Of a DNA stretch of 5,739 nucleotides, positions 1-4,479 are shown piece by piece; position 1 is the first letter of the stretch; the number at the start of each line of letters is the position of its first letter. The stretch comes from Alphaproteobacteria bacterium (GTDB lineage Bacteria; Pseudomonadota; Alphaproteobacteria; Rickettsiales; JABSSG01). The notes under the pieces are model-generated. The model saw nothing but the letters and a program-made list of their open reading frames with translations, searched no databases and had not been told where the DNA came from. The stretch lies in contig JAHZKS010000037.1 of assembly GCA_022600235.1 (NCBI GenBank), positions 1-5,739 on the forward strand. The letters are read 5' to 3'. Made by a program: the position numbers and the translations under genes.

Positions 1-30
1 ATATAATAAATAATAAACTATAGATGTAGG

Positions 31-49
31 ATATCTAAATAATAGATAT
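31..49. other. Small AT-rich hairpin downstream of the tape measure gene
   Basis: Seven-base inverted repeat (ATATCTA at 31-37, TAGATAT at 43-49) with a five-base loop, lying about 36 bases past the stop of the gene transfer agent tape measure gene. It has no clean T-tract on the minus strand, so it is a weak terminator candidate at best; in DNA this AT-rich such a hairpin can arise by chance. Nothing else is recognisable in positions 1-84, and no start of a GTA g12 gene is visible there. Confidence 0.2.
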
Positions 50-84
50 ATATATCAGATCTAGTTTTGTGTTCTCTTAACAAT

Positions 85-624
85 TCAGAATTTACTCTTA
101 CTCATAGCGCGAGCTATTTGGCTAACTATCTGAGATTCTGACTTCTGAAAGCTTCCAAGATCAGGAGTGTTGATATTCATTACAACATTTACTGATCTTT
201 TTGTTCCAAAAGCATTGCTTGGTGCAATATTACCGCTAGAGCTTGGTGTGAATATTTCTGCCCCCCTTTCTCCAACAACATAAGGTACTCCTTGAGATAC
301 ATTTCCTCCTGTAGCTCTAGCACCTCCCATTATACTCCGCATAATATTGGCACCTATACTAGATATGTCTAGATTTTGCCCTGAAGCACCTCCCATAATA
401 GCTTGCCCAATATTTTTTGATCCAGATTTTAGCATAGTATTTGCAAGAGAGTTCAAACCAGATAGCTTGCTTTGCAAAGGACCAAGGTTGGATGAAAGCC
501 GTTTAGATGTAGCTTCACTTGATTTAATTACAGATTTCAATTTACTGTAAGCTTTTAGCAGATGATTTACCTGAGATCTTAAAGACCTGTTTAAGTTATA
601 GTATTCTTCACTATCTAATTCCAT
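85..624 (-). CDS. g11: GTA short tail tape measure protein (g11-like)
   Basis: Probable tape measure protein of the gene transfer agent tail, which sets tail length and sits inside the tail tube. The N-terminal half is helical and polar (Leu/Ser/Lys rich). Next comes a Gly/Ala-rich stretch, and then the tape-measure C-terminal signature GGNVSQGVPYVVGERGAEIF. The last 35 residues contain NTPDLGSFQKSESQI, close to the conserved TPD-x-SF-x-SE-x-Q pattern I know from alphaproteobacterial GTA g11 proteins. About 180 residues is normal for GTA g11 but far shorter than phage tape measures, so it does not look truncated. I choose the ATG at 624 (MELDSEE) because a strong GAGGAG lies four bases upstream; the ATG at 636, four codons earlier, overlaps that site and has no Shine-Dalgarno sequence of its own. 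The start overlaps the g10 stop by 14 bases, which implies coupled translation. The stop is TGA at 85-87. Confidence 0.85.
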   Translation of the reverse strand: MELDSEEYYNLNRSLRSQVNHLLKAYSKLKSVIKSSEATSKRLSSNLGPLQSKLSGLNSLANTMLKSGSKNIGQAIMGGASGQNLDISSIGANIMRSIMGGARATGGNVSQGVPYVVGERGAEIFTPSSSGNIAPSNAFGTKRSVNVVMNINTPDLGSFQKSESQIVSQIARAMSKSKF

Positions 625-949
625 TTTTCTCCTCATGATTAATACCCATTGAAAGCTCTAAGAATTCAATAATGTTAGGCAGAATATTTACGACACCCTC
701 CTTGTATATTAAATCACCAATGTCATTTTGATTGATATCTGGATTTTTATCGCACGCAAGAATTCCATACTTAACTATTAACTCTATTTCGGATATCTTA
801 ATCTGCTCTTTTGGTAGGTTTATTAATATATCTAATATACTTTTACCAACTTCAGACTCTATTGAACATATAGCTTGAAAAGTTGGTCTCATAATATATC
901 TGATACCTGCTAGCTTTACGCTAACCTCTCCACGGTTTTTATTTGCCAT
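611..949 (-). CDS. g10: GTA family protein g10 (tail assembly)
   Basis: A 112-residue protein matching the gene transfer agent g10 family in outline. It has the N-terminal MANKNRGEVSVKLAG motif (family members start Met-Ala-Asn-x-x-Arg-Gly-Glu), then an Arg-Pro-Thr-Phe segment leading into a helix with CSIESEVG, matching the family's 'L-x-x-L-E' helix, and a later region with YGILACDKN. In RcGTA the gene lies between the major tail protein and the tape measure, and by position it corresponds to tail-assembly-chaperone genes; that role is inferred, not visible. ATG at 949 is preceded by AAAGG eight bases upstream. The minus-strand terminator of the preceding gene ends about 23 bases before the start, so g10 and g11 depend either on read-through or on an unrecognised promoter. 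The small g10.1 gene found between g10 and g11 in RcGTA is absent here. Confidence 0.75.
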   Translation of the reverse strand: MANKNRGEVSVKLAGIRYIMRPTFQAICSIESEVGKSILDILINLPKEQIKISEIELIVKYGILACDKNPDINQNDIGDLIYKEGVVNILPNIIEFLELSMGINHEEKNGIR

Positions 950-971
950 TTTATCTACCTTTAATTAAACA

Positions 972-1008
972 TAAAAAAAGACAGCGCCTAAAAATAAACG
1001 CTGCCTTT
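972..1008 (-). terminator. Rho-independent terminator after the 127-residue gene
   Basis: Inverted repeat AAAGACAGCG (977-986) and CGCTGCCTTT (999-1008) with a 12-base loop. On the minus strand the only mismatch becomes a G-U wobble, and the stem is followed by seven Ts (979-973), the classic intrinsic terminator form. On the plus strand the same position is an A-C mismatch and no good T-tract follows beyond CTTTC, so the direction is minus. It lies 50 bases after the stop at 1058 and just before g10. Confidence 0.75.
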
Positions 1009-1021
1009 CAGATTTTTTACT

Positions 1022-1043
1022 AAAACTTTTAACTAAAAGCTTT
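1022..1043. other. AT-rich hairpin between the 127-residue gene and its terminator
   Basis: AAAACTTTTA (1022-1031) can pair with TAAAAGCTTT (1034-1043); on the minus strand the one mismatch is a G-U pair. There is no T-tract after it. It could stabilise the 3' end of the transcript upstream of the terminator at 972-1008, or be chance in AT-rich DNA. Confidence 0.25.
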
Positions 1044-1057
1044 AATATATTATTATA

Positions 1058-1441
1058 TTATTGCAAATCACACCCTTCACCAACACATTGCTGAGAATCT
1101 TCTTTCTCTGAGTATGATAGCAAATTTTGCACTAAAGTATCTGCATTGAATCCATCTTGAGGATTTAGAACTACTGCATCACAAAGATTTAAAATAGTAT
1201 CATCTAACTCTTTAGGATCAGATTCATAATTTTCTCCCATAGCACTTCCAATTAAACTATCAGCCCATATATGAAGCTTTGTTTTACATGCTACAAGAAC
1301 GTTAGTTTGGTGTTGTCCAAAATTATCATTCATTTTTTCAATTGTACTTTCTAAAGCAGCAATTTTTTCGTTTAGAGGAGCCTCTGCTTTTTTAATAGCG
1401 TTATCTACTGATTTTCTCATTCTTTGATCAAAACTTGACAT
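1058..1441 (-). CDS. Hypothetical coiled-coil protein in the GTA gap
   Basis: I do not recognise this 127-residue protein. Residues 1-45 are charged and helical, with heptad-like spacing in KIAALESTIEKMND, suggesting a short coiled coil and possible oligomerisation. The middle (residues 46-115) also looks helical. The C-terminus is acidic and ends with two cysteines in QQCVGEGCDLQ; two more lie at residues 52 and 87. There is no signal peptide or membrane segment, so it is probably cytoplasmic. It looks like a real gene: ATG at 1441 has AAAGG about seven bases upstream, a TTGACA promoter lies 34-61 bases upstream, and a hairpin terminator follows the stop. It is transcribed as a single-gene unit, divergent from the outer membrane protein gene, between GTA g9 and g10. 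It does not resemble any RcGTA protein I know, and its role, if any, in tail assembly is unknown. Confidence 0.7.
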   Translation of the reverse strand: MSSFDQRMRKSVDNAIKKAEAPLNEKIAALESTIEKMNDNFGQHQTNVLVACKTKLHIWADSLIGSAMGENYESDPKELDDTILNLCDAVVLNPQDGFNADTLVQNLLSYSEKEDSQQCVGEGCDLQ

Positions 1442-1474
1442 AATAAACCTTTATTTAAGTGAAACAAAGAACTC

Positions 1475-1502
1475 AACATACAAAAATACGACATTTTGTC
1501 AA
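1475..1502 (-). promoter_or_regulatory. Sigma-70-type promoter for the 127-residue gene
   Basis: On the minus strand TTGACA (1502-1497, perfect -35) is followed after 16 bases by TATGTT (1480-1475, four of six matches to TATAAT), placing the start of transcription some 25-30 bases before the ATG at 1441. The -35 box is embedded in an inverted repeat GACA-ttt-TGTC (1490-1500) and in the first copy of a repeated TTTTGTCAA, so it may be an operator as well. Confidence 0.55.
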
Positions 1503-1534
1503 GTTTTAGCAAATTTTTATTAACTTTTTGTCAA
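1494..1534. repeat. Paired TTTTGTCAA motif in the divergent control region
   Basis: The nonamer TTTTGTCAA occurs at 1494-1502 and again at 1526-1534, exactly 32 bases apart (about three helical turns), so the copies face the same side of the helix. Read on the minus strand each copy begins TTGACA. The first is the -35 box of the promoter for the 127-residue gene; the second is not followed by a convincing -10 box. This could be a two-site operator shared by the divergent genes, or alternative promoters; short AT-rich repeats can also be chance. Confidence 0.4.
1496..1523 (+). promoter_or_regulatory. Candidate promoter for the outer membrane protein gene
   Basis: TTGTCA (1496-1501, five of six to consensus) and TATTAA (1518-1523) are separated by 16 bases on the plus strand. 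It would give a leader of roughly 80 bases before the ATG at 1611. It directly overlaps the minus-strand promoter, so the two would compete for polymerase. A weaker alternative lies further downstream (TTGCTT at 1546-1551), and I cannot choose firmly. Confidence 0.35.
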
Positions 1535-1610
1535 TAAAGCTAAGATTGCTTTACAAAGAGGAGCTGTTTTGATATTCTTCCCCCAAACAAAAACTAATTA
1601 ACTAAGATAT

Positions 1611-2306
1611 ATGGATTCAAAAAAGAAATTAGCTCTTTTATCTGTGTGCAGCATTTGTGCATTAGCAACATTTAATTCATTTGCAGACGGTACAGATAAA
1701 TTACAAGAAAGAAACACAAGTTATTATTTAGGAACTAACGTATCCCAATCTTTTAACACAAGCTCAAAAGAGCTTAGCAAGAAGGATGGTTTTAAATCTA
1801 ACACACCTAATGGTGATGTTTTTATCGGAAAAGAAATAAATAAAAAAATTAGATTAGAACTATCTGCGGGATATAGAAATTTTAAGCATAGCAACCTATA
1901 TCCAATCTCTGGAGATATGACAGTTAATGAAAAATATAAACTCTCAACTTTTAATGTAATGCTAAACTCATATTATAATATGATGCCAATCAATGATACT
2001 TTCACCCCGTATGTGATGGCAGGTATTGGTACTACTCATGTTAACAAAAGCAATTTTTTGATAGATACCAGCGAAACAAGCTCAGGAAACCCTTTGGATA
2101 GCAATGTAGTAAGCACCAAAAAAAGATTTAATATCGCTTACCAACTAGGTATTGGTTTTGATATAAAACTCAACAATAATCTGAGCCTAGATATCGGAGT
2201 TAGACATGCTAACTACGGAAAAATCAAAACAAATGATAATGAACTCGTGACCCCTTTAAAGTTAAAATCTAACGAAGGGATAGTAGGTGTAAGATATCAT
2301 TTCTAA
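1611..2306 (+). CDS. Outer membrane beta-barrel protein (OmpA-like/surface antigen type)
   Basis: A 231-residue outer membrane protein. Residues 1-25 form a Sec signal peptide: Lys-rich start (KKK at 4-6), hydrophobic core and probable cleavage after the Ala in NSFA (residue 25). The mature part alternates polar and hydrophobic residues in paired strands separated by long polar loops, as expected for an eight-stranded barrel: YYLGTNV (39-45), GDVFIGKEI and RLELSAGYR, FNVMLNSYYN, TPYVMAGIGTTHV, FNIAYQLGIGFDI, LSLDIGVRHANY, and the C-terminal strand GIVGVRYHF, which ends in the terminal Phe recognised by the BAM assembly machine. The family is the broad outer-membrane barrel group that includes Rickettsiales surface antigens; the specific member is not recognisable. 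ATG at 1611 is the earliest possible start because an in-frame TAA lies at 1599-1601. The Shine-Dalgarno sequence is poor. It is the only plus-strand gene here, inserted between GTA g9 and g10 and convergent with g9. Confidence 0.88.
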   Translation: MDSKKKLALLSVCSICALATFNSFADGTDKLQERNTSYYLGTNVSQSFNTSSKELSKKDGFKSNTPNGDVFIGKEINKKIRLELSAGYRNFKHSNLYPISGDMTVNEKYKLSTFNVMLNSYYNMMPINDTFTPYVMAGIGTTHVNKSNFLIDTSETSSGNPLDSNVVSTKKRFNIAYQLGIGFDIKLNNNLSLDIGVRHANYGKIKTNDNELVTPLKLKSNEGIVGVRYHF

Positions 2307-2316
2307 TCAAACATAA

Positions 2317-2345
2317 TAAAAGAGCTTCTAACAGAGGCTCTTTTA
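2317..2345. terminator. Bidirectional terminator between the barrel gene and GTA g9
   Basis: A 13-base-pair stem (TAAAAGAGCTTCT at 2317-2329 with AGAGGCTCTTTTA at 2333-2345), one G-U pair on the plus strand, three-base loop. The stem itself ends in A's and T's on both sides, giving a TTTTATTTTA run on plus and a shorter one on minus. It starts 11 bases past the outer membrane gene stop and ends two bases past the g9 stop, so it serves both convergent genes. Confidence 0.85.
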
Positions 2346-2347
2346 TT

Positions 2348-2770
2348 TTACAAAGTGACAAGTGCATTCGTTGCACTATATTTTATTTTTCCTGCACTTT
2401 CTAATGATATGTTATATGTTTCTTCTTCAGAGACATTACCAGCCCTCTCATAAGTGCTTACAATAAACTCACCTTGCATTTCATCTCCATTACCAAATGT
2501 TATACTAAACTTCGATTTTTTATTATTAAATGCTATGTCTCTCATCATAACCTCCGATGCATTGTTGGTGAATATACCAGAGCCCGTAATGCTAACTGAA
2601 GAGACACCTACCTCAGATAAGAGCTCTCTCCAATTGCCAGATTCTTTATGCGTTGCGTCTATAATCTGATTATTAAGCAAAAAACGAGTTGTTCTCATTC
2701 CACCTACTACTTCATATATGTTACCAATTTTGATTTTCAGCAACACCAAATTTCCACTATATGCTACCAT
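2348..2770 (-). CDS. g9: GTA major tail protein (g9-like)
   Basis: The 140-residue protein matches the gene transfer agent major tail protein family (TP901-1-type tail tube fold), which polymerises into the tail tube. Family landmarks in order are: N-terminal LVLLKIKIGNIYEVVGGMRT (residues 8-27), a beta strand with NNQIIDATHKES (33-44; the family has 'x-VDVT-x-x-ES'), WRELL (47-51), VSITGSGIF (59-67; the family has 'VSGSGIF'), and C-terminal YNISLESAGKI (119-129; the family has 'LESAG'). The length equals the usual GTA g9 length of roughly 135-140, so it is intact. ATG at 2770 follows a strong GGAGGAG, and the first 14 bases overlap the end of g8. A bidirectional terminator follows the stop directly, so transcription from g8 appears to end here rather than continue to g10. 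Confidence 0.92.
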   Translation of the reverse strand: MVAYSGNLVLLKIKIGNIYEVVGGMRTTRFLLNNQIIDATHKESGNWRELLSEVGVSSVSITGSGIFTNNASEVMMRDIAFNNKKSKFSITFGNGDEMQGEFIVSTYERAGNVSEEETYNISLESAGKIKYSATNALVTL

Positions 2771-3191
2771 CTAACTCCTCCACTATTATTCTGAATTTAT
2801 TTATAACACGATAAATTTTGCTGTCGGGCATAACCTCCAAAGACATTTGCAAAAACTCAGTTTCTACAATATGACAATCTTCTAGATAAGAATCCCTTAT
2901 TTTCATTGCAGATTTTATTTCATTCGTCCAATGTAATATCTCTTCAACTGAATGATCTTTAGCATATATATGTATTTCATTCACAAAATACATTCTGCTA
3001 TTATTTTTTGTAGACCGATTAATTACACTAAAACCACCTATGTAAATATATGGATAAGGTGTATCTTTAGGCACTTGGTTGTATATTTTGAGATCTTGCG
3101 ATAATCTTTTATTTTTGCACAAAGTATCATAAAGATAACTTTGCACTGAAGAAAATAAATTACCCTCCCTTTTAGGTACATATTCTTTCAT
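2757..3191 (-). CDS. g8: GTA tail terminator protein, DUF3168 family (g8-like)
   Basis: A 144-residue protein of the DUF3168 family, the gene transfer agent and phage tail terminator/completion group, which caps the tail tube at the head end. Typical marks are an N-terminal helix (residues 12-27), then VPKDTPYPYIYIGGF (40-54; the family pattern is 'VP-x-x-x-x-YPYV-x-x-G'), NRSTKN with a following beta strand FVNEIHIYAKD (69-79; the family has 'h-x-h-x-h-W-S/A'), and a helix VEEILHWTNEIKSAMK (82-97). The second half completes the fold with a C-terminal strand KFRIIVEE. ATG at 3191 has GAGGAAG five to seven bases upstream. Thirty-nine bases separate it from the preceding unknown gene, and it overlaps g9 by 14 bases. 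Gene order g8-g9 matches RcGTA. The N-terminal extension (residues 1-11) is not typical of the family that I know. Confidence 0.85.
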   Translation of the reverse strand: MKEYVPKREGNLFSSVQSYLYDTLCKNKRLSQDLKIYNQVPKDTPYPYIYIGGFSVINRSTKNNSRMYFVNEIHIYAKDHSVEEILHWTNEIKSAMKIRDSYLEDCHIVETEFLQMSLEVMPDSKIYRVINKFRIIVEELDGSI

Positions 3192-3230
3192 ACTTCTTCC
3201 TCTATTTTAGTTAAAAAAACTTAAACGACT

Positions 3231-3605
3231 TTATTTTTTTCTTAGTGACTTGCCAGCGAGCAAACCCATATTTTCAGAAAGACTCGATAGTTTTAATTGC
3301 AGCTCCTTTGATGCGTCATCTATATCAAAAACACCATCTTCACAAGATTGTATTTTTCCATAATGTTTATTGATACTTATCCTTAGATCAATCAAACCTT
3401 CAAAGTTTTTTAATATTAGGAGGAGAACTTTATCTAGACTTATTTTAGATCCAATGCTTTTTAAGTTCTCATTGGATTTTTCAAAATCACCATCAAGAAA
3501 TGGCTGCATTATATCGATATCTACTTTTTCTACGAATTTCTCAAACAAAGACATCACCAAGTCAAAAAGATGAGATATCCTCTCCTCTTCACTAGAGTGA
3601 TTCAT
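3231..3605 (-). CDS. Hypothetical helical protein upstream of GTA g8
   Basis: I do not recognise this 124-residue protein with confidence. It appears wholly helical: an acidic N-terminus (SSEEERI), a helix around FDLVMSLFEKFVEKV (14-28), a loop with DGDFEKSNENL, a hydrophobic helix SLDKVLLLILKNFEGLIDLR (56-75), and a C-terminal Leu-rich segment ending in basic LRKK. It has no signal peptide and no membrane segment typical of transporters. It sits 39 bases upstream of g8 in the same orientation and probably shares its transcript. One guess is a relative of the small GTA terminase subunit g1, an all-helical protein of about this length that lacks an obvious DNA-binding domain, but in RcGTA g1 precedes the large terminase, not g8. 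No clear Shine-Dalgarno sequence precedes ATG 3605, so the start is uncertain. Confidence 0.6.
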   Translation of the reverse strand: MNHSSEEERISHLFDLVMSLFEKFVEKVDIDIMQPFLDGDFEKSNENLKSIGSKISLDKVLLLILKNFEGLIDLRISINKHYGKIQSCEDGVFDIDDASKELQLKLSSLSENMGLLAGKSLRKK

Positions 3606-3726
3606 ATTTATTTTTTATTGAAAAGATTGGGATTCCAGAAAAATTGCAGACTGAATTCAGACTACATTTTTGTGTATAACATAGAAAAAAAATTAATGGA
3701 ACCCCTTTTGTTAAAAAATTAACTTT

Positions 3727-4272
3727 TTACCATTCTATACTTAACGGCTCTACTTCACCGCTCATAGATTGGGTGCAAACTTGAATGATTTTTCCAAAAA
3801 ATCCATTAATCCCAAACGAACCACCTTTGTATTCTATCTGACCATCAGCATCAGACCTAACAACATAGTGCATTTTCATAGATTCAACAGTGACTTGAAA
3901 TACCAATGTACTAAAGTATTGCTGAGCAATAGGTATACACGATAAAGTACTAAGAAAGATCTTTACAGGCAAAGGTACAGCTATTGAACTACTTGGAGAC
4001 TCTGGCTTAACATAAGGCACTAGAGCTAAATGATTTTCAGAATCATATTCATCTACTTCTTGACTCGAATCACCTTTAGCGAAACTTGTAGGAGATAATA
4101 AATTCATATTGCCGGAGAAAAATATTGATGAGAATTCTTTTATTATCTGCAGAGTTATTTTTGGATTATAATAAACAAAATCTCCTACGCACCATAATCC
4201 CTCTAATAAATATGTTACCCTAGAAGATGCAAATAAAAAAAAGTTTGTAGAATGAGCAGAATTAACAAACAT
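3727..4272 (-). CDS. Hypothetical protein, 181 residues
   Basis: I do not recognise this protein. It could be a GTA-linked or an unrelated gene; nothing ties it to a known RcGTA component. The first 60 residues are mixed hydrophobic (FFLFASS, LLEGLWCVGDFVYYNP), followed by an acidic linker (KGDSSQEVDEYDSEN, 67-80), a Pro/Ser-rich stretch (YVKPESPSSS), a hydrophobic segment VKIFLSTLSCIPIAQQYF (103-120), a likely beta segment LVFQVTVESMKMHYVVRSDA, and a C-terminal part with Gly-rich GGSFGINGFFGK. There is no clear signal peptide. The open frame extends to a GTG at 4284, but the ATG at 4272 is favoured: GTGAGG lies just six bases before it and overlaps that GTG. The stop is TAA at 3727-3729, 121 bases before the next gene. 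Its upstream neighbour is AmpG-like, separated by a repeat-bearing spacer. Confidence 0.55.
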   Translation of the reverse strand: MFVNSAHSTNFFLFASSRVTYLLEGLWCVGDFVYYNPKITLQIIKEFSSIFFSGNMNLLSPTSFAKGDSSQEVDEYDSENHLALVPYVKPESPSSSIAVPLPVKIFLSTLSCIPIAQQYFSTLVFQVTVESMKMHYVVRSDADGQIEYKGGSFGINGFFGKIIQVCTQSMSGEVEPLSIEW

Positions 4273-4386
4273 AACTAGCCTCACTATTTATTGTTTAAAG
4301 TCTTTTTCAGATTTTAACTTGCGAGGACTATATATAAACTTTTCAGAAAAGCAAATTTTTCTTAAAGAAATAGTAATGTAGAATAA

Positions 4387-4462
4387 GATTCCGCATCAAG
4401 TGCGGAATGACAGCGTGGTTGAAGCTCCGTAATACAATACTACGACATCAAGCGCGGAATGA
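4387..4462. repeat. Palindromic intergenic repeat, tandem partial copies
   Basis: The first unit is a perfect stem ATTCCGCA (4388-4395), loop TCAAG, TGCGGAAT (4401-4408). The segment CATCAAGTGCGGAATGA (4394-4410) recurs at 4446-4462 as CATCAAGCGCGGAATGA, 16 of 17 identical, 52 bases downstream, without its left arm. Between them CGTAATACAATACTACG is a near-palindrome. This is of the ATTCCG...CGGAAT intergenic repeat style seen in many alphaproteobacteria; the exact family is not identified. It is GC-rich against an AT-rich background, which suggests it has been imported or mobilised. On the minus strand it lies 72 bases past the AmpG stop and could end that transcript, though no T-tract follows. 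Confidence 0.7.
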
Positions 4463-4479
4463 AAGCAATAACCATTTGT

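Noticed and set aside
347..550. Open frame of 67 residues on the plus strand inside g11
   Set aside because: It lies antisense to a well-supported GTA tape measure gene, has no family resemblance or ribosome binding site, and is a shadow frame.
85..636. Interpretation as a truncated phage tape measure pseudogene
   Set aside because: The C-terminal signature is intact, the length fits GTA g11 proteins, and the gene is translationally coupled to g10.
2454..2669. Open frame of 71 residues on the plus strand inside g9
   Set aside because: Antisense to the clearly recognisable major tail protein; no independent support.
3370..3573. Open frame of 67 residues on the plus strand inside the 124-residue gene
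   Set aside because: Antisense to a longer frame that is positioned like an operon gene; no support of its own.
3651..3660. Ten-base palindrome CTGAATTCAG
   Set aside because: It is a perfect palindrome but the flanks do not extend it, there is no second copy, and no promoter of note could be placed around it.
3606..3726. Promoter for the 124-residue, g8 and g9 genes
   Set aside because: A TTAACA-like box and TATACA/TATGTT-like boxes exist on the minus strand, but none pair at a convincing spacing, so no promoter was called.
3710..3728. Hairpin GTTAA-AAAA-TTAAC followed by T's
   Set aside because: The T-tract is on the plus strand, where no gene ends; on the minus strand the stem is followed by A's and G's. 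A five-pair AT stem is too weak to call.
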